7,011 nucleotides of DNA from Peptococcaceae bacterium (GTDB lineage: Bacteria > Bacillota > Desulfotomaculia > Desulfotomaculales > UBA12532): assembly GCA_003445475.1 (NCBI GenBank), contig DMDP01000015.1:542-7552 (forward strand), written 5' to 3'. Below the pieces are notes generated by a model. That model was not told the DNA's origin. It ran no database searches and was given only the letters and a program-made list of their open reading frames with translations. The number at the start of each line of letters is the position of its first letter. Within the stretch, counting starts at the first letter, position 1. The translations under genes were made by a program, and so were the position numbers. This document shows positions 1 through 5,984 of this stretch, one piece after another.

Positions 1-170
1 GGGTTTTGTCCGCCGCCCGCCGGCAGCTTTACCTGTCGCCGGGCACCCCGCAGCGGCTTTTGCGCGAGCACCGTGCCATCTTTGAGGCCATCAAGGCCGG
101 AGAGGTTGAACGGGCGCGCAACGCCATGCTCGATCACCTGGACAAGGTGGAAAAGGGTCTTCTAAAATAA
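1..170 (+). CDS. FadR/GntR-family transcriptional regulator, C-terminal fragment (partial at window start)
   Basis: The reading frame is open from the window edge (first full codon at base 3) and ends at TAA 168-170, giving 55 residues of a C-terminus. The end carries EHRAIFEAIKAGEVERARNA followed by MLDHLDKVEKGL. This matches the last helices of the FCD ligand-binding domain of FadR-subfamily GntR regulators: a conserved E-H-R/I, then AI.xGD-like, then A..xM..HL. In that family the histidine of the EHR stretch usually helps bind a metal that holds a carboxylate ligand. The DNA-binding N-terminus lies outside the window, so the regulated pathway cannot be named. The gene runs in the same direction as the MerR gene, 93 bases ahead of it. 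Family assignment is fairly secure despite the short length; function beyond repressor or activator of a carbon pathway is unknown. Confidence 0.72.
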   Translation, partial: VLSAARRQLYLSPGTPQRLLREHRAIFEAIKAGEVERARNAMLDHLDKVEKGLLK

Positions 171-182
171 ATGGCGAGGCAA

Positions 183-203
183 TTATCCACAGGGATTTCC
201 ACA
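183..203 (+). other. DnaA-box-like sequence (one exact, one imperfect copy)
   Basis: Bases 183-191 read TTATCCACA, an exact match to the classical DnaA box. A second, weaker copy, ATTTCCACA (195-203, 7 of 9 matching), follows 12 bases later in the same orientation. They lie in the short AT-richer gap between the FadR-type gene and the MerR gene, next to the palindrome CACATGTG (202-209). A single exact 9-mer can occur by chance, and no cluster typical of a replication origin is seen. It may be a regulatory DnaA site or coincidence. Confidence 0.2.
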
Positions 204-263
204 CATGTGCAAAAATAATTACACGGGTGTATTCCATAAGAAACACGTCGGGTGAATGGCGGT

Positions 264-707
264 ATGGGGGTCAAACAGGGTTTCAGAACTTCCGAAGTGG
301 CCAGGCTGACCGGGCTCACCAGAAGGCAACTCGACCACTGGGACAGGACGGGTTTGTTTAAGCCCGGTCTGGCGCCGGCGGAGGGCAGGGGAAGCGCGCG
401 TTTCTACTCCTTTCTCGACGTAGTGCAGTTGCGGGTGGTCAAGCAGTTGTTGGACGCCGGCCTTTCGGCCCGGAAATTGCGCACCTGCCTGGAATTCCTC
501 CGCAAGAACCTCAAGGAAGAAAACCTGGCCGGGGCGTCGCTGGTGGCCGGAGGAGGCAAGATGTTTCTTCTCACCGATCGCCCCGACTTTGCCGTCGACC
601 TGGCCAAAAGCGGGCAACTGGTATGGATGGTGGATATCGGCGCCACGGCGCAGCAAATCGCCAGCGAGCACAGAAAGCTGGAGGGTGCTGCGAAACAGGG
701 ACCGTAG
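264..707 (+). CDS. MerR-family transcriptional regulator
   Basis: A 147-residue protein with a MerR-type winged-helix N-terminus. Counting from the ATG at 264, the helix-turn-helix covers about residues 7-27 (FRTSEVARLTGLTRRQLDHW) and the wing about 37-50, ending in the typical ARFYSFLDVVQL. A dimerisation helix follows (about 55-85). The last ~60 residues hold a small domain with GKMFLLTDRPDFAVDL and GQLVWMVDIG, not the short metal-binding tail of MerR/CueR/ZntR. The protein has only one cysteine, so a classical metal- or thiol-sensing role is unlikely and the ligand is unknown. The ATG at 264 is preferred because GGGTGA (250-255) sits 8 bases upstream; an in-frame GTG at 252 would add four residues but lacks a clear ribosome binding site. 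The gene lies 176 bases ahead of the hydrogenase on the same strand, making it a candidate regulator of that gene; this is inferred from position only. Confidence 0.87.
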   Translation: MGVKQGFRTSEVARLTGLTRRQLDHWDRTGLFKPGLAPAEGRGSARFYSFLDVVQLRVVKQLLDAGLSARKLRTCLEFLRKNLKEENLAGASLVAGGGKMFLLTDRPDFAVDLAKSGQLVWMVDIGATAQQIASEHRKLEGAAKQGP

Positions 708-731
708 GAACACCGGCTGCGGCCGGTGTTC
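708..731 (+). terminator. Perfect 10-bp hairpin right after the MerR gene, terminator-like
   Basis: GAACACCGGC (708-717), loop TGCG (718-721), GCCGGTGTTC (722-731): a perfect 10-bp stem starting on the base after the stop codon. The loop fits the stable UNCG tetraloop pattern. The following bases (GTGTTATGCC) have few Ts, so this is not a textbook intrinsic terminator. It could end the regulator transcript or protect its 3' end. Confidence 0.5.
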
Positions 732-825
732 GTGTTATGCCCCATCATCTCTTTGTTTCCCTTCGCGACACGAGCGGTGTGGAGGCCCGCCCGCCGGACG
801 TCGGGTTTGAGCTTGTATGAAAACA

Positions 826-849
826 TTGAGCGGGTTAAACAATAGTTTA
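826..849 (+). promoter_or_regulatory. Candidate operator in the hydrogenase leader (inverted repeats)
   Basis: The 176-base gap between the MerR gene and the hydrogenase gene contains, after the hairpin, an AT-richer patch. TAAAC (836-840) and GTTTA (845-849) form a 5-bp inverted repeat around AATA. An overlapping, wider repeat has ATTG (825-828) facing CAAT (839-842). The half-site TTAAACAA loosely resembles sites of the redox repressor Rex, but the match is poor. I could not find a convincing -35/-10 pair for the hydrogenase. Position, about 35-60 bases ahead of the start codon, suits a regulatory site; the factor is unknown. Confidence 0.25.
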
Positions 850-883
850 GGACGCGGCAAGATCAAGCAAGGAGGCGGCAACG

Positions 884-2701
884 GTGGGGGAAAAGCCGGC
901 GGGAGACACGGTTACCCTGTGGCTCGACGGGCGGAAGATTACGGCGGCGAAAGGCACCAACCTGGTGGACGCAGCCCGTGCTCACGGTATCGATATCCCG
1001 ACCTTGTGTTACCTGCCCGGCATCAGCCGGCCGGCCTGCTGCCGCGTGTGTCTGGTGGAGATCGAGGGCATCAGGAATCTCCAGCCGGCCTGCGTATACC
1101 CGGTGCGCGAAGGTTTGAAGGTTCATACCAATACGGCGCGCGTCCGCCGCGCACGGCGCCGGATGGTGGAGCTCCTGCTTGCCGAGCATTACCGGGAATG
1201 TCCTACCTGCATCCGGGCGGAAACCTGCGAACTGCGGCAACTCGCCAACCGCCTGGGCGTACGGGAAGTCAGATCGCTTGAAGAACTGCCGGCACGCCGG
1301 CTGGACAACCGCAATCCCTTTATCGTCCGCGACTACGCCAAATGCATCAGGTGCCGCCGGTGTGAGGCCGTCTGCCGCAACCTGCAGGAGGTAGGTGCGC
1401 TGGCGGCTGCCGGCCGGGGACGCGAGACCGTTATCGCCCCGGTGTTCGGCCGGGACCTCGGCGAGGTCGCCTGTATCAGCTGTGGCCAGTGCGTGACGGT
1501 ATGCCCGACGGGTGCCCTGGCCGAACGGGAATACATAGACGAGGTCTGGGCGGCGCTGGACGATCCCGATAAATTCGTGGTCGTGCAGACGGCCCCGTCC
1601 ATCCAGGTAACCCTGGGCGAGGCCTTCGGCCTTCCCGTGGGGACCATCGTTACCGGGCAACTGGCGGCGGCCCTGCGCCGCCTCGGCTTCGACCGGGTTT
1701 TTTCCACGGACTTTGCCGCCGATCTCACCATCGTGGAGGAAGCACACGAGTTCCTGGAGCGGTTGGAAGGCAAAGGAGAATTGCCGCTGATTTCTTCCTG
1801 CAGCCCCGGGTGGGTGAAGTTCTGCGAGCACTTTTACCCGGAATTCCTGGACAACCTTTCGACCTGCAAGTCGCCCCAGGAGATGATGGGCGCGCTCGTT
1901 AAAACGTACTTTGCCCAAAAGGAAGGGCTGGACCCGGATAAGCTGGTGGTTGTGGCCATTATGCCCTGCACCGCGAAGAAGTTCGAGGCCGCCCGGCCGG
2001 AGATGGTCAGCGAGGGCCGCCGGGATGTGGACTACGTGCTCACCACGCGGGAGCTGGCGCGGATGATACGCCAGGCCGGTATCAGGTTCAAGGAACTCCC
2101 CAACGAGGAATACGACGCGCCGCTGGGGATGGCCACCGGCGCGGGCGTCATTTTCGGGACCACGGGGGGCGTGATGGAAGCCGCCATCCGCACCGCCGTT
2201 GCCATCACGGAGGGCGAGGCGCGGGCGGAGGTGGAATTCAAAGCCGTACGCGGGCTGCGCGGCGTCAAAGAGGCCGAGGTGATGGTAAAAGGCCGGCCGG
2301 TAAGGATCGCCGTGGCGCACGGAACCCGCAACGCCCGCCGCGTTCTGGACCGTTTGAAGGCCGGCGCCACATACCACTTTATAGAGATCATGGCCTGTCC
2401 CGGCGGCTGCATTGGCGGGGGCGGGCAACCGATTTACCCGCGCAAGGACCTGGCCTTCGATTACCGCCGCAAGCGGGCGGAAGCCCTGTACCGCCTGGAC
2501 CTGTCAAAAAAGGTGCGCCGGGCGCACGAGAATCCGGCGGTGAAAAAGATTTACGAAGAGTTCCTCGGTCACCCGCTCAGCGAAAAGGCAAAGAAACTCC
2601 TCCACACGACCTACACGCCTCGCGGGCGCGTCCCGGGTCTTCGCCCGCGAGCCGCCGCAACCCCTCCCGCCGCTGACGCACATTCACCGGCTCCCTCGTA
2701 G
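884..2701 (+). CDS. hydA: [FeFe] hydrogenase, catalytic subunit (CpI/HydA architecture)
   Basis: A 605-residue cytoplasmic enzyme (no signal peptide seen) for reversible proton reduction to H2. Domains in order: 2Fe-2S ferredoxin (C42, C53, C56, C70); His-Cys 4Fe-4S (H102, C106, C109, C115); two 4Fe-4S clusters (C154/C157/C160 with C207, and C197/C200/C203 with C164); H-cluster domain (about 230-515); small-subunit domain (about 520-577). H-cluster motifs are SSCSPGW (304-310), MPCTAKKFE (360-368) and EIMACPGGCIGGGGQP (501-516). Compared from memory with Clostridium pasteurianum CpI, the proton-path residues are kept (C306, E286, E289, S326, R293). However, S307 stands where CpI has ligand Cys300; the other three ligands (C362, C505, C509) are present. 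The start is GTG with AAGGAGG at 869-875, 8 bases upstream. About 28 Ala/Pro/Arg-rich residues extend past the usual end. No HydB/HydC-like genes adjoin, so it may be a monomeric ferredoxin hydrogenase or a subunit of a complex encoded elsewhere. Confidence 0.95.
   Translation: MGEKPAGDTVTLWLDGRKITAAKGTNLVDAARAHGIDIPTLCYLPGISRPACCRVCLVEIEGIRNLQPACVYPVREGLKVHTNTARVRRARRRMVELLLAEHYRECPTCIRAETCELRQLANRLGVREVRSLEELPARRLDNRNPFIVRDYAKCIRCRRCEAVCRNLQEVGALAAAGRGRETVIAPVFGRDLGEVACISCGQCVTVCPTGALAEREYIDEVWAALDDPDKFVVVQTAPSIQVTLGEAFGLPVGTIVTGQLAAALRRLGFDRVFSTDFAADLTIVEEAHEFLERLEGKGELPLISSCSPGWVKFCEHFYPEFLDNLSTCKSPQEMMGALVKTYFAQKEGLDPDKLVVVAIMPCTAKKFEAARPEMVSEGRRDVDYVLTTRELARMIRQAGIRFKELPNEEYDAPLGMATGAGVIFGTTGGVMEAAIRTAVAITEGEARAEVEFKAVRGLRGVKEAEVMVKGRPVRIAVAHGTRNARRVLDRLKAGATYHFIEIMACPGGCIGGGGQPIYPRKDLAFDYRRKRAEALYRLDLSKKVRRAHENPAVKKIYEEFLGHPLSEKAKKLLHTTYTPRGRVPGLRPRAAATPPAADAHSPAPS
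2619..2651. repeat. Perfect 10-bp inverted repeat inside the 3' end of the hydrogenase gene
   Basis: CTCGCGGGCG (2619-2628) and CGCCCGCGAG (2642-2651) form a perfect, all but AT-free stem with a 13-base loop containing CCCGGG. It falls in the codons of the extra Ala/Pro/Arg-rich tail, 48 bases before the stop codon. No T-run follows on either strand, so a standard intrinsic terminator is unlikely. A role in mRNA 3'-end stability, or chance in GC-rich DNA, are both possible. Confidence 0.4.
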
Positions 2702-2762
2702 ACACGTTTCGGTTTTCTGGCGTCCGAGGTCTGCGATGCCAGGCAAGGTTCGCGCCGGTCCT

Positions 2763-3596
2763 CTATGCCGACGGGAGGTGGGTCCGGCGTCTGGCCCGCC
2801 GGTGTGGCGAAAGGACGAAGGCGGCGAAGAAGAGCGCTGCCGCGCACAGAACGATCGTTGCCCCGGACGGTAGGTTCAGCCGGTAAGACAGCCAGAGGCC
2901 TGCTGCCGCGGCGATTATTCCGTGCGCGGCGGCCACCGCAAGCAGGCCGCGGAAGTTCTTGCACAGTTCGTAACCGGTGGCGGCCGGCATGACAAGGAGG
3001 GCCGAAGCAAGGACGATGCCGAGGATTTTCACCGTAACCACCACGGTCAGCGCCAGCGAGGTCAGAAGACCGTAGTACAAAAGACCGGTCGGAACGCCCG
3101 CCGCGCTTGCTGCCTCGGCATCGAAGCAGATAAACAATAACTCCTTGAAAAAGAGGAGAAGAAAAGCAGCAACCGCAACCCCCGTTACTACCAGCAGGAT
3201 CAGGTCCGTTTGCGTGACGCTGAGGATACTGCCGAACAGGAAACTGAAAAGGTCGGCGTAGTACCCGACCGCCAGGCTCAGCAAGGCGATCCCGAAGGCC
3301 ATCGCCGTGGCAAAGAAGATGCCGATGGCCGTGTCCTCGTATAACTCTCCTTTCCGGCTTACCAATCCTATAGCCCAGGCCACCAGCGTGCAAAAGGCCG
3401 TGGCGGCGAGAATGGGATTGACGCCCAGAAGGACTCCGATGGCCACGCCGCCGAGGGCGGAGTGCGAGATGCCGGCGCCTACGAAGGCCAGGCGCTTCAA
3501 GACCACAAAGAAGGAAACGAGACCGCAGAGCAGACCGGCGACTACTCCGGCGACGAGTGCCCGCTGCATAAAGTCATACGCAAACCATTCGGCCAT
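2763..3596 (-). CDS. znuB: Zinc ABC transporter permease, ZnuB-like (ABC-3 family)
   Basis: A 277-residue integral membrane protein, nearly all hydrophobic helices (about 8-9), usual length for the ABC-3 family of Zn/Mn/Fe permeases. Family landmarks: LKRLAFVGAGISHSALGGVA (33-52), the ELYEDTAIGI stretch (84-93), the cytoplasmic coupling segment FDAEAASAAGVP (158-169) that contacts the ATPase, and a late NLPSGATIVL (241-250). A basic tail (HRRARRRTH) follows the last helix, placing the C-terminus in the cytoplasm. It would form the channel through which metal delivered by the binding protein enters the cell. The ATG at 3596 lies 23 bases inside the end of the ATPase gene, so the two are translationally linked; a GAGGAGG lies about 15 bases upstream, rather far. 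It is the last gene of the operon and faces the hydrogenase gene, leaving 61 bases between the stops. Zinc specificity is inferred from the neighbours. Confidence 0.92.
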   Translation of the reverse strand: MAEWFAYDFMQRALVAGVVAGLLCGLVSFFVVLKRLAFVGAGISHSALGGVAIGVLLGVNPILAATAFCTLVAWAIGLVSRKGELYEDTAIGIFFATAMAFGIALLSLAVGYYADLFSFLFGSILSVTQTDLILLVVTGVAVAAFLLLFFKELLFICFDAEAASAAGVPTGLLYYGLLTSLALTVVVTVKILGIVLASALLVMPAATGYELCKNFRGLLAVAAAHGIIAAAAGLWLSYRLNLPSGATIVLCAAALFFAAFVLSPHRRARRRTHLPSA

Positions 3597-4350
3597 TGGC
3601 GGTCGAAGCGCCCTCCTCTTTCCGGGTAAGAAGGTTATTGCCGAACAACCGGCCCAGCACCGGCGAAGCCATTATCCGTCCCGGCTCGCCGTGCGCGTAC
3701 ACCCGCCTGTTAAGGCAAACCAGTTCGTCGGCGTGCGCGGCCACCGTGCCCAGGTCGTGGGTAACCAGGATAACCGTCAGTTTCAGTTCCTGCTGGAGGT
3801 TCCTTACAAGCGTGTAGAAGCGCTGTTGGGCCACAAGGTCAAGCCCGGCGGTGGGCTCGTCGAGCAAAAGCAGCCTGGTATGGGGACAGAGGGCGCGCGC
3901 CAGAAATACCAGTTGCTGCTGCCCTCCGGAAAGTTCACCGATCTGGCGGTGGGCTATTTCCCCGTCAAGCCCCACCAAATCGAGGCTCCTCCTGGCCGCT
4001 TCCCGGTGCCACTTCGTGGGAAAGCGGAGGGGGCCGATACACGGCACCTGGCCCATCATTACGGCGTCAAGGACCGAAACGGGAAAGCGCCGGTCGAACT
4101 GCTGCCGCTGGGGCAAATAACCGATAACGTGGCGCTTGTTTCCCCGTCCGGCAGGAGGGGCACCGAACACCGTCACCTTCCCGCAATCGGGCTTTACGAG
4201 CCCCAGGATCACTTTGAGAAGGGTGGTCTTCCCGGCCCCGTTGGGGCCGATGATCCCGGTGAAGATCCCTTCCCGAAAATCCAGGTTTACCTCTTCGAGA
4301 ACCCTGCAGCCGGACAGGGTGACGGTAACGTTCTCCAGCGTGACAATCAA
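3574..4350 (-). CDS. znuC: Zinc ABC transporter ATP-binding protein, ZnuC-like
   Basis: A 258-residue ABC ATPase with all motifs intact: Walker A GPNGAGKTT (35-43), Q-loop Q81 in YLPQR, signature LSGGQQQ (140-146), Walker B LLLLDEP (160-166), D-loop residues AGLD (168-171) and switch histidine H198 in VTHD. It matches the metal-type (ZnuC/MntB/AdcC) subgroup, including the PVSVLDAVMMG stretch (90-100) after the Q-loop. It supplies ATP-driven force for the ZnuB-like permease at the inner face of the membrane. The start is TTG at 4348-4350, overlapping the stop of the binding-protein gene by four bases (TTGA); GGAGG lies about 10 bases upstream. This overlap and the 23-base overlap with the permease gene mark one operon with coupled translation. 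The C-terminal ~15 residues (TRKEEGASTANGRMVCV) are a non-conserved tail. Confidence 0.94.
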   Translation of the reverse strand: MIVTLENVTVTLSGCRVLEEVNLDFREGIFTGIIGPNGAGKTTLLKVILGLVKPDCGKVTVFGAPPAGRGNKRHVIGYLPQRQQFDRRFPVSVLDAVMMGQVPCIGPLRFPTKWHREAARRSLDLVGLDGEIAHRQIGELSGGQQQLVFLARALCPHTRLLLLDEPTAGLDLVAQQRFYTLVRNLQQELKLTVILVTHDLGTVAAHADELVCLNRRVYAHGEPGRIMASPVLGRLFGNNLLTRKEEGASTANGRMVCV

Positions 4351-5336
4351 CGCTTTTCCGCCTCCACTTGGGACTGTGCCGTAAGTTTGGCCAGCGTGCG
4401 CGCGTTGTAACGCATAAGGGCCAGGTAACTTTCACGGCCGCGAACGTTGTAGCCCCCGAGCGGGTCGAGAACCACAAGCGGCAGGCCGGTTTCCCCGGCG
4501 ATGACTTCCACGGCCTGCGGGCTTATCTGCGGCTCGGCCAGCACGGCTTTTACCCCCGCTTGGCGGCAGGCGTCGATCAATGTGGCGATCCACCTGGCCG
4601 ACGGCTCTTTGGCCGGCGATAAGTGGACGGACAAGATGTCACCGAGATGGTATCGCCTGCCAAAGTACTGCCAGGCTCCGTGCAGGGCTATAAAAGAAGC
4701 GCCTTTTAATCCGGCAAGCTGCGCCCGGATTTCGCCGTCCAGTTCCGTGAGGTACCCCTGATACTTTTGCAGGTTGGCTGCGAACTGTTCGCGGTATTGC
4801 GGAGCGATGCGGCAAAAGGCCGCGGTGATAGCGGGAGCGATTTTATCCCTCACCAGAACAGGGTCGAGCCAGACGTGGGGATCCACGGGAGTGCTTGACG
4901 AAGAACTGTGCGCGTGACCGTCCGCCGGTTGTCTGTCTTCACCGTCCCCGGCGCCTACTCCGGGAACGTACGGCAGGGCGTCTGTCCCCACGGCTTCTAC
5001 CGCCACGACGCGCACGGCACCGTTGTTGGTTTCGAAGAGCCCGGTGACCCAATCGTCAAGGCCTGCCCCGACGCGGATGATGAGATCGGCCCGGGCGACT
5101 TCATTCATCTGGGCCGGCGTCGGCTCGAAGGTATGCGGGCTCGCTCCCGGCGGTACGAGGGTTACCGTTTCGACGAGGTCACCGCCGATGTTTTGGGCGA
5201 TATCTGCCAGGGGGAAGATGGTGGCGACGGCGGTGACGCGTTTATCCGCGCCGGTTCGGGCCGTCGGACCGCAGCCGCCGTTCAATGAGACAGCAAGAAG
5301 CAGTGCAAGAAACAAGCATACCGTTAACCGCCGCAT
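4347..5336 (-). CDS. znuA: Zinc ABC transporter substrate-binding lipoprotein, ZnuA-like
   Basis: A 329-residue cluster A-I metal-binding protein. The ATG at 5336 is chosen because GGGGAGGGG lies just upstream and it begins directly with a signal sequence, MRRLTVCLFLALLLAVSLN, ending at a cysteine (C22) in NGGC. This suggests a lipoprotein held on the outer face of the membrane, though the lipobox is imperfect. An in-frame frame extends to 5489, but that part overlaps the regulator gene. Likely metal ligands are H68 (SPHTFEPTP), H154 (DPHVWLDP), H219 (ALHGAWQYF) and D291 (LDPLGG). A histidine rather than glutamate at the third position points to zinc over manganese. Between them lies a short, poorly conserved loop with HAH followed by five serines (141-148), a reduced version of the His-rich loop of ZnuA. 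It captures zinc and passes it to the ZnuB-like permease. It follows the regulator gene by 19 bases and overlaps the ATPase gene by four. Confidence 0.92.
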   Translation of the reverse strand: MRRLTVCLFLALLLAVSLNGGCGPTARTGADKRVTAVATIFPLADIAQNIGGDLVETVTLVPPGASPHTFEPTPAQMNEVARADLIIRVGAGLDDWVTGLFETNNGAVRVVAVEAVGTDALPYVPGVGAGDGEDRQPADGHAHSSSSSTPVDPHVWLDPVLVRDKIAPAITAAFCRIAPQYREQFAANLQKYQGYLTELDGEIRAQLAGLKGASFIALHGAWQYFGRRYHLGDILSVHLSPAKEPSARWIATLIDACRQAGVKAVLAEPQISPQAVEVIAGETGLPLVVLDPLGGYNVRGRESYLALMRYNARTLAKLTAQSQVEAEKR

Positions 5337-5355
5337 GCGTGCCCCTCCCCGGAAT

Positions 5356-5796
5356 TTACTCACCATCTGGTTTGGCTTGCCGGTCGCACATCTGGCAGTA
5401 CCCGTAGATCTCGAAAGCGTGGTCCACAATGCGAAACCCGCCCTGTTCTTGCAGGTGCTCGGCAACTCCTTCAAAAGGGCAGTAGGCAAGCGGGAAGGAC
5501 GCGCCGCAGCCCAGGCATACCAGGTGGTGACGGTGTGAGCCCGCTATCTCGTAGTGGCAGCTAAATCTCTTTCGCAGGCGCAGCCGGTTGACCAGACCCA
5601 GGTCGGACAAGAGGCCAAGGTTGCGGTACACGGTATCGAAGCTGATGTGCGGGTGTTTTCTGGCAACGGCTTCGAATATCGCCTGGGCCGTCATCGGGCC
5701 TGCGGCGTTCAAAAGGACGCCGATGATCAGTTCCCGCTGGGGCGTCAACTTGTGCCCCCTGGCCTTCAACTCCCGATATATCGCCTCGGCCGTCAT
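5356..5796 (-). CDS. zur: Fur-family metalloregulator, probably Zur
   Basis: A 146-residue Fur-family repressor of normal length. The N-terminal winged helix includes LTPQRELIIGVLL (18-30) and the recognition region ISFDTVYRNLGLLSDLGLV (51-69). The C-terminal dimerisation domain has a HRHHLVCLGCG stretch (88-98), and C94/C97 with C134/C137 form the two CxxC pairs that hold a structural zinc. Histidines 81, 88, 90, 91 and 126 are candidate regulatory ligands. Fur, PerR and Zur cannot be separated firmly by sequence alone. Placement as first gene of a zinc-uptake operon supports Zur: with zinc bound it should repress its own promoter. The start ATG at 5796 has AGGAGA 8 bases upstream; that site overlaps the proximal operator copy. 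The stop lies 19 bases ahead of the binding-protein start. Confidence 0.92.
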   Translation of the reverse strand: MTAEAIYRELKARGHKLTPQRELIIGVLLNAAGPMTAQAIFEAVARKHPHISFDTVYRNLGLLSDLGLVNRLRLRKRFSCHYEIAGSHRHHLVCLGCGASFPLAYCPFEGVAEHLQEQGGFRIVDHAFEIYGYCQMCDRQAKPDGE

Positions 5797-5804
5797 TCGG
5801 ATCT

Positions 5805-5833
5805 CTCCTATTTAGGAGTATTCCTATTTAGGA
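5805..5833 (-). promoter_or_regulatory. Probable Zur operator: two copies of a 12-bp inverted repeat
   Basis: The + strand shows TCCTATTTAGGA at 5806-5817 (flanked by matching C and G, 5805-5818) and the identical 12-mer again at 5822-5833, start-to-start 16 bases. Each copy has TCCTA facing TAGGA across two bases, and the arms also face each other across the 4-base gap, so the 28 bases form a near-palindrome overall. They cover the expected start site just below the -10 box and reach into the ribosome binding site of the regulator gene, which suits an autorepressor. The sequence differs from the published B. subtilis Zur box core (TCGTAAT/ATTACGA), sharing only the layout. Confidence 0.75.
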
Positions 5834-5835
5834 TT

Positions 5836-5863
5836 ATTATGCTGCCGGAGATAAAAGTCAACA
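5836..5863 (-). promoter_or_regulatory. Sigma-A-type promoter of the zur-znuACB operon
   Basis: On the minus strand, TTGACT (5863-5858) is followed after 16 bases by a perfect TATAAT (5841-5836). The predicted start is near 5829, giving a leader of about 33 bases. The operator repeats begin three bases past the -10 box, so a bound repressor would block polymerase directly. Confidence 0.75.
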
Positions 5864-5984
5864 GGAAACCGGTAGAAAAATATGCGGCAGGAAATCGGCG
5901 TTAGAAGGGTGAATTATTTGGCAATTAGTTTGAGACGGGACCTGGTTGCACAACGTGTCCTGATTCAAGGGAGGTGAGGCGGTT

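Noticed and set aside
817..1281. 154-codon plus-strand frame starting at ATG 817
   Set aside because: It lacks a ribosome binding site and overlaps the hydrogenase start in another frame. Its Gly/Arg/Pro-rich product resembles no protein I know.
863..2428. 521-codon open frame on the minus strand opposite the hydrogenase gene
   Set aside because: The plus-strand frame encodes an unmistakable hydrogenase. The antisense frame is low in hydrophobic order, rich in Arg/Gly/His/Pro, and is what GC-rich coding DNA produces opposite a real gene.
2717..2742. Hairpin CTGGCGTC/GATGCCAG between the convergent hydrogenase and permease genes as a shared terminator
   Set aside because: The stem has a G-T pair and a 10-base loop, and no T-run follows it on either strand. 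It is too weak to call.
3307..4410. 367-codon plus-strand frame opposite the ATPase and permease genes
   Set aside because: It spans three minus-strand genes with clear family motifs, and its product is a typical antisense shadow.
5337..5489. N-terminal extension of the ZnuA-like frame up to 5489
   Set aside because: It overlaps the end of the regulator gene and would put 51 residues before a complete signal peptide. The ATG at 5336 has a strong ribosome binding site.
5864..5984. Riboswitch or attenuator ahead of the small membrane protein
   Set aside because: I looked for long paired stems and a terminator in this leader and found only short palindromes.
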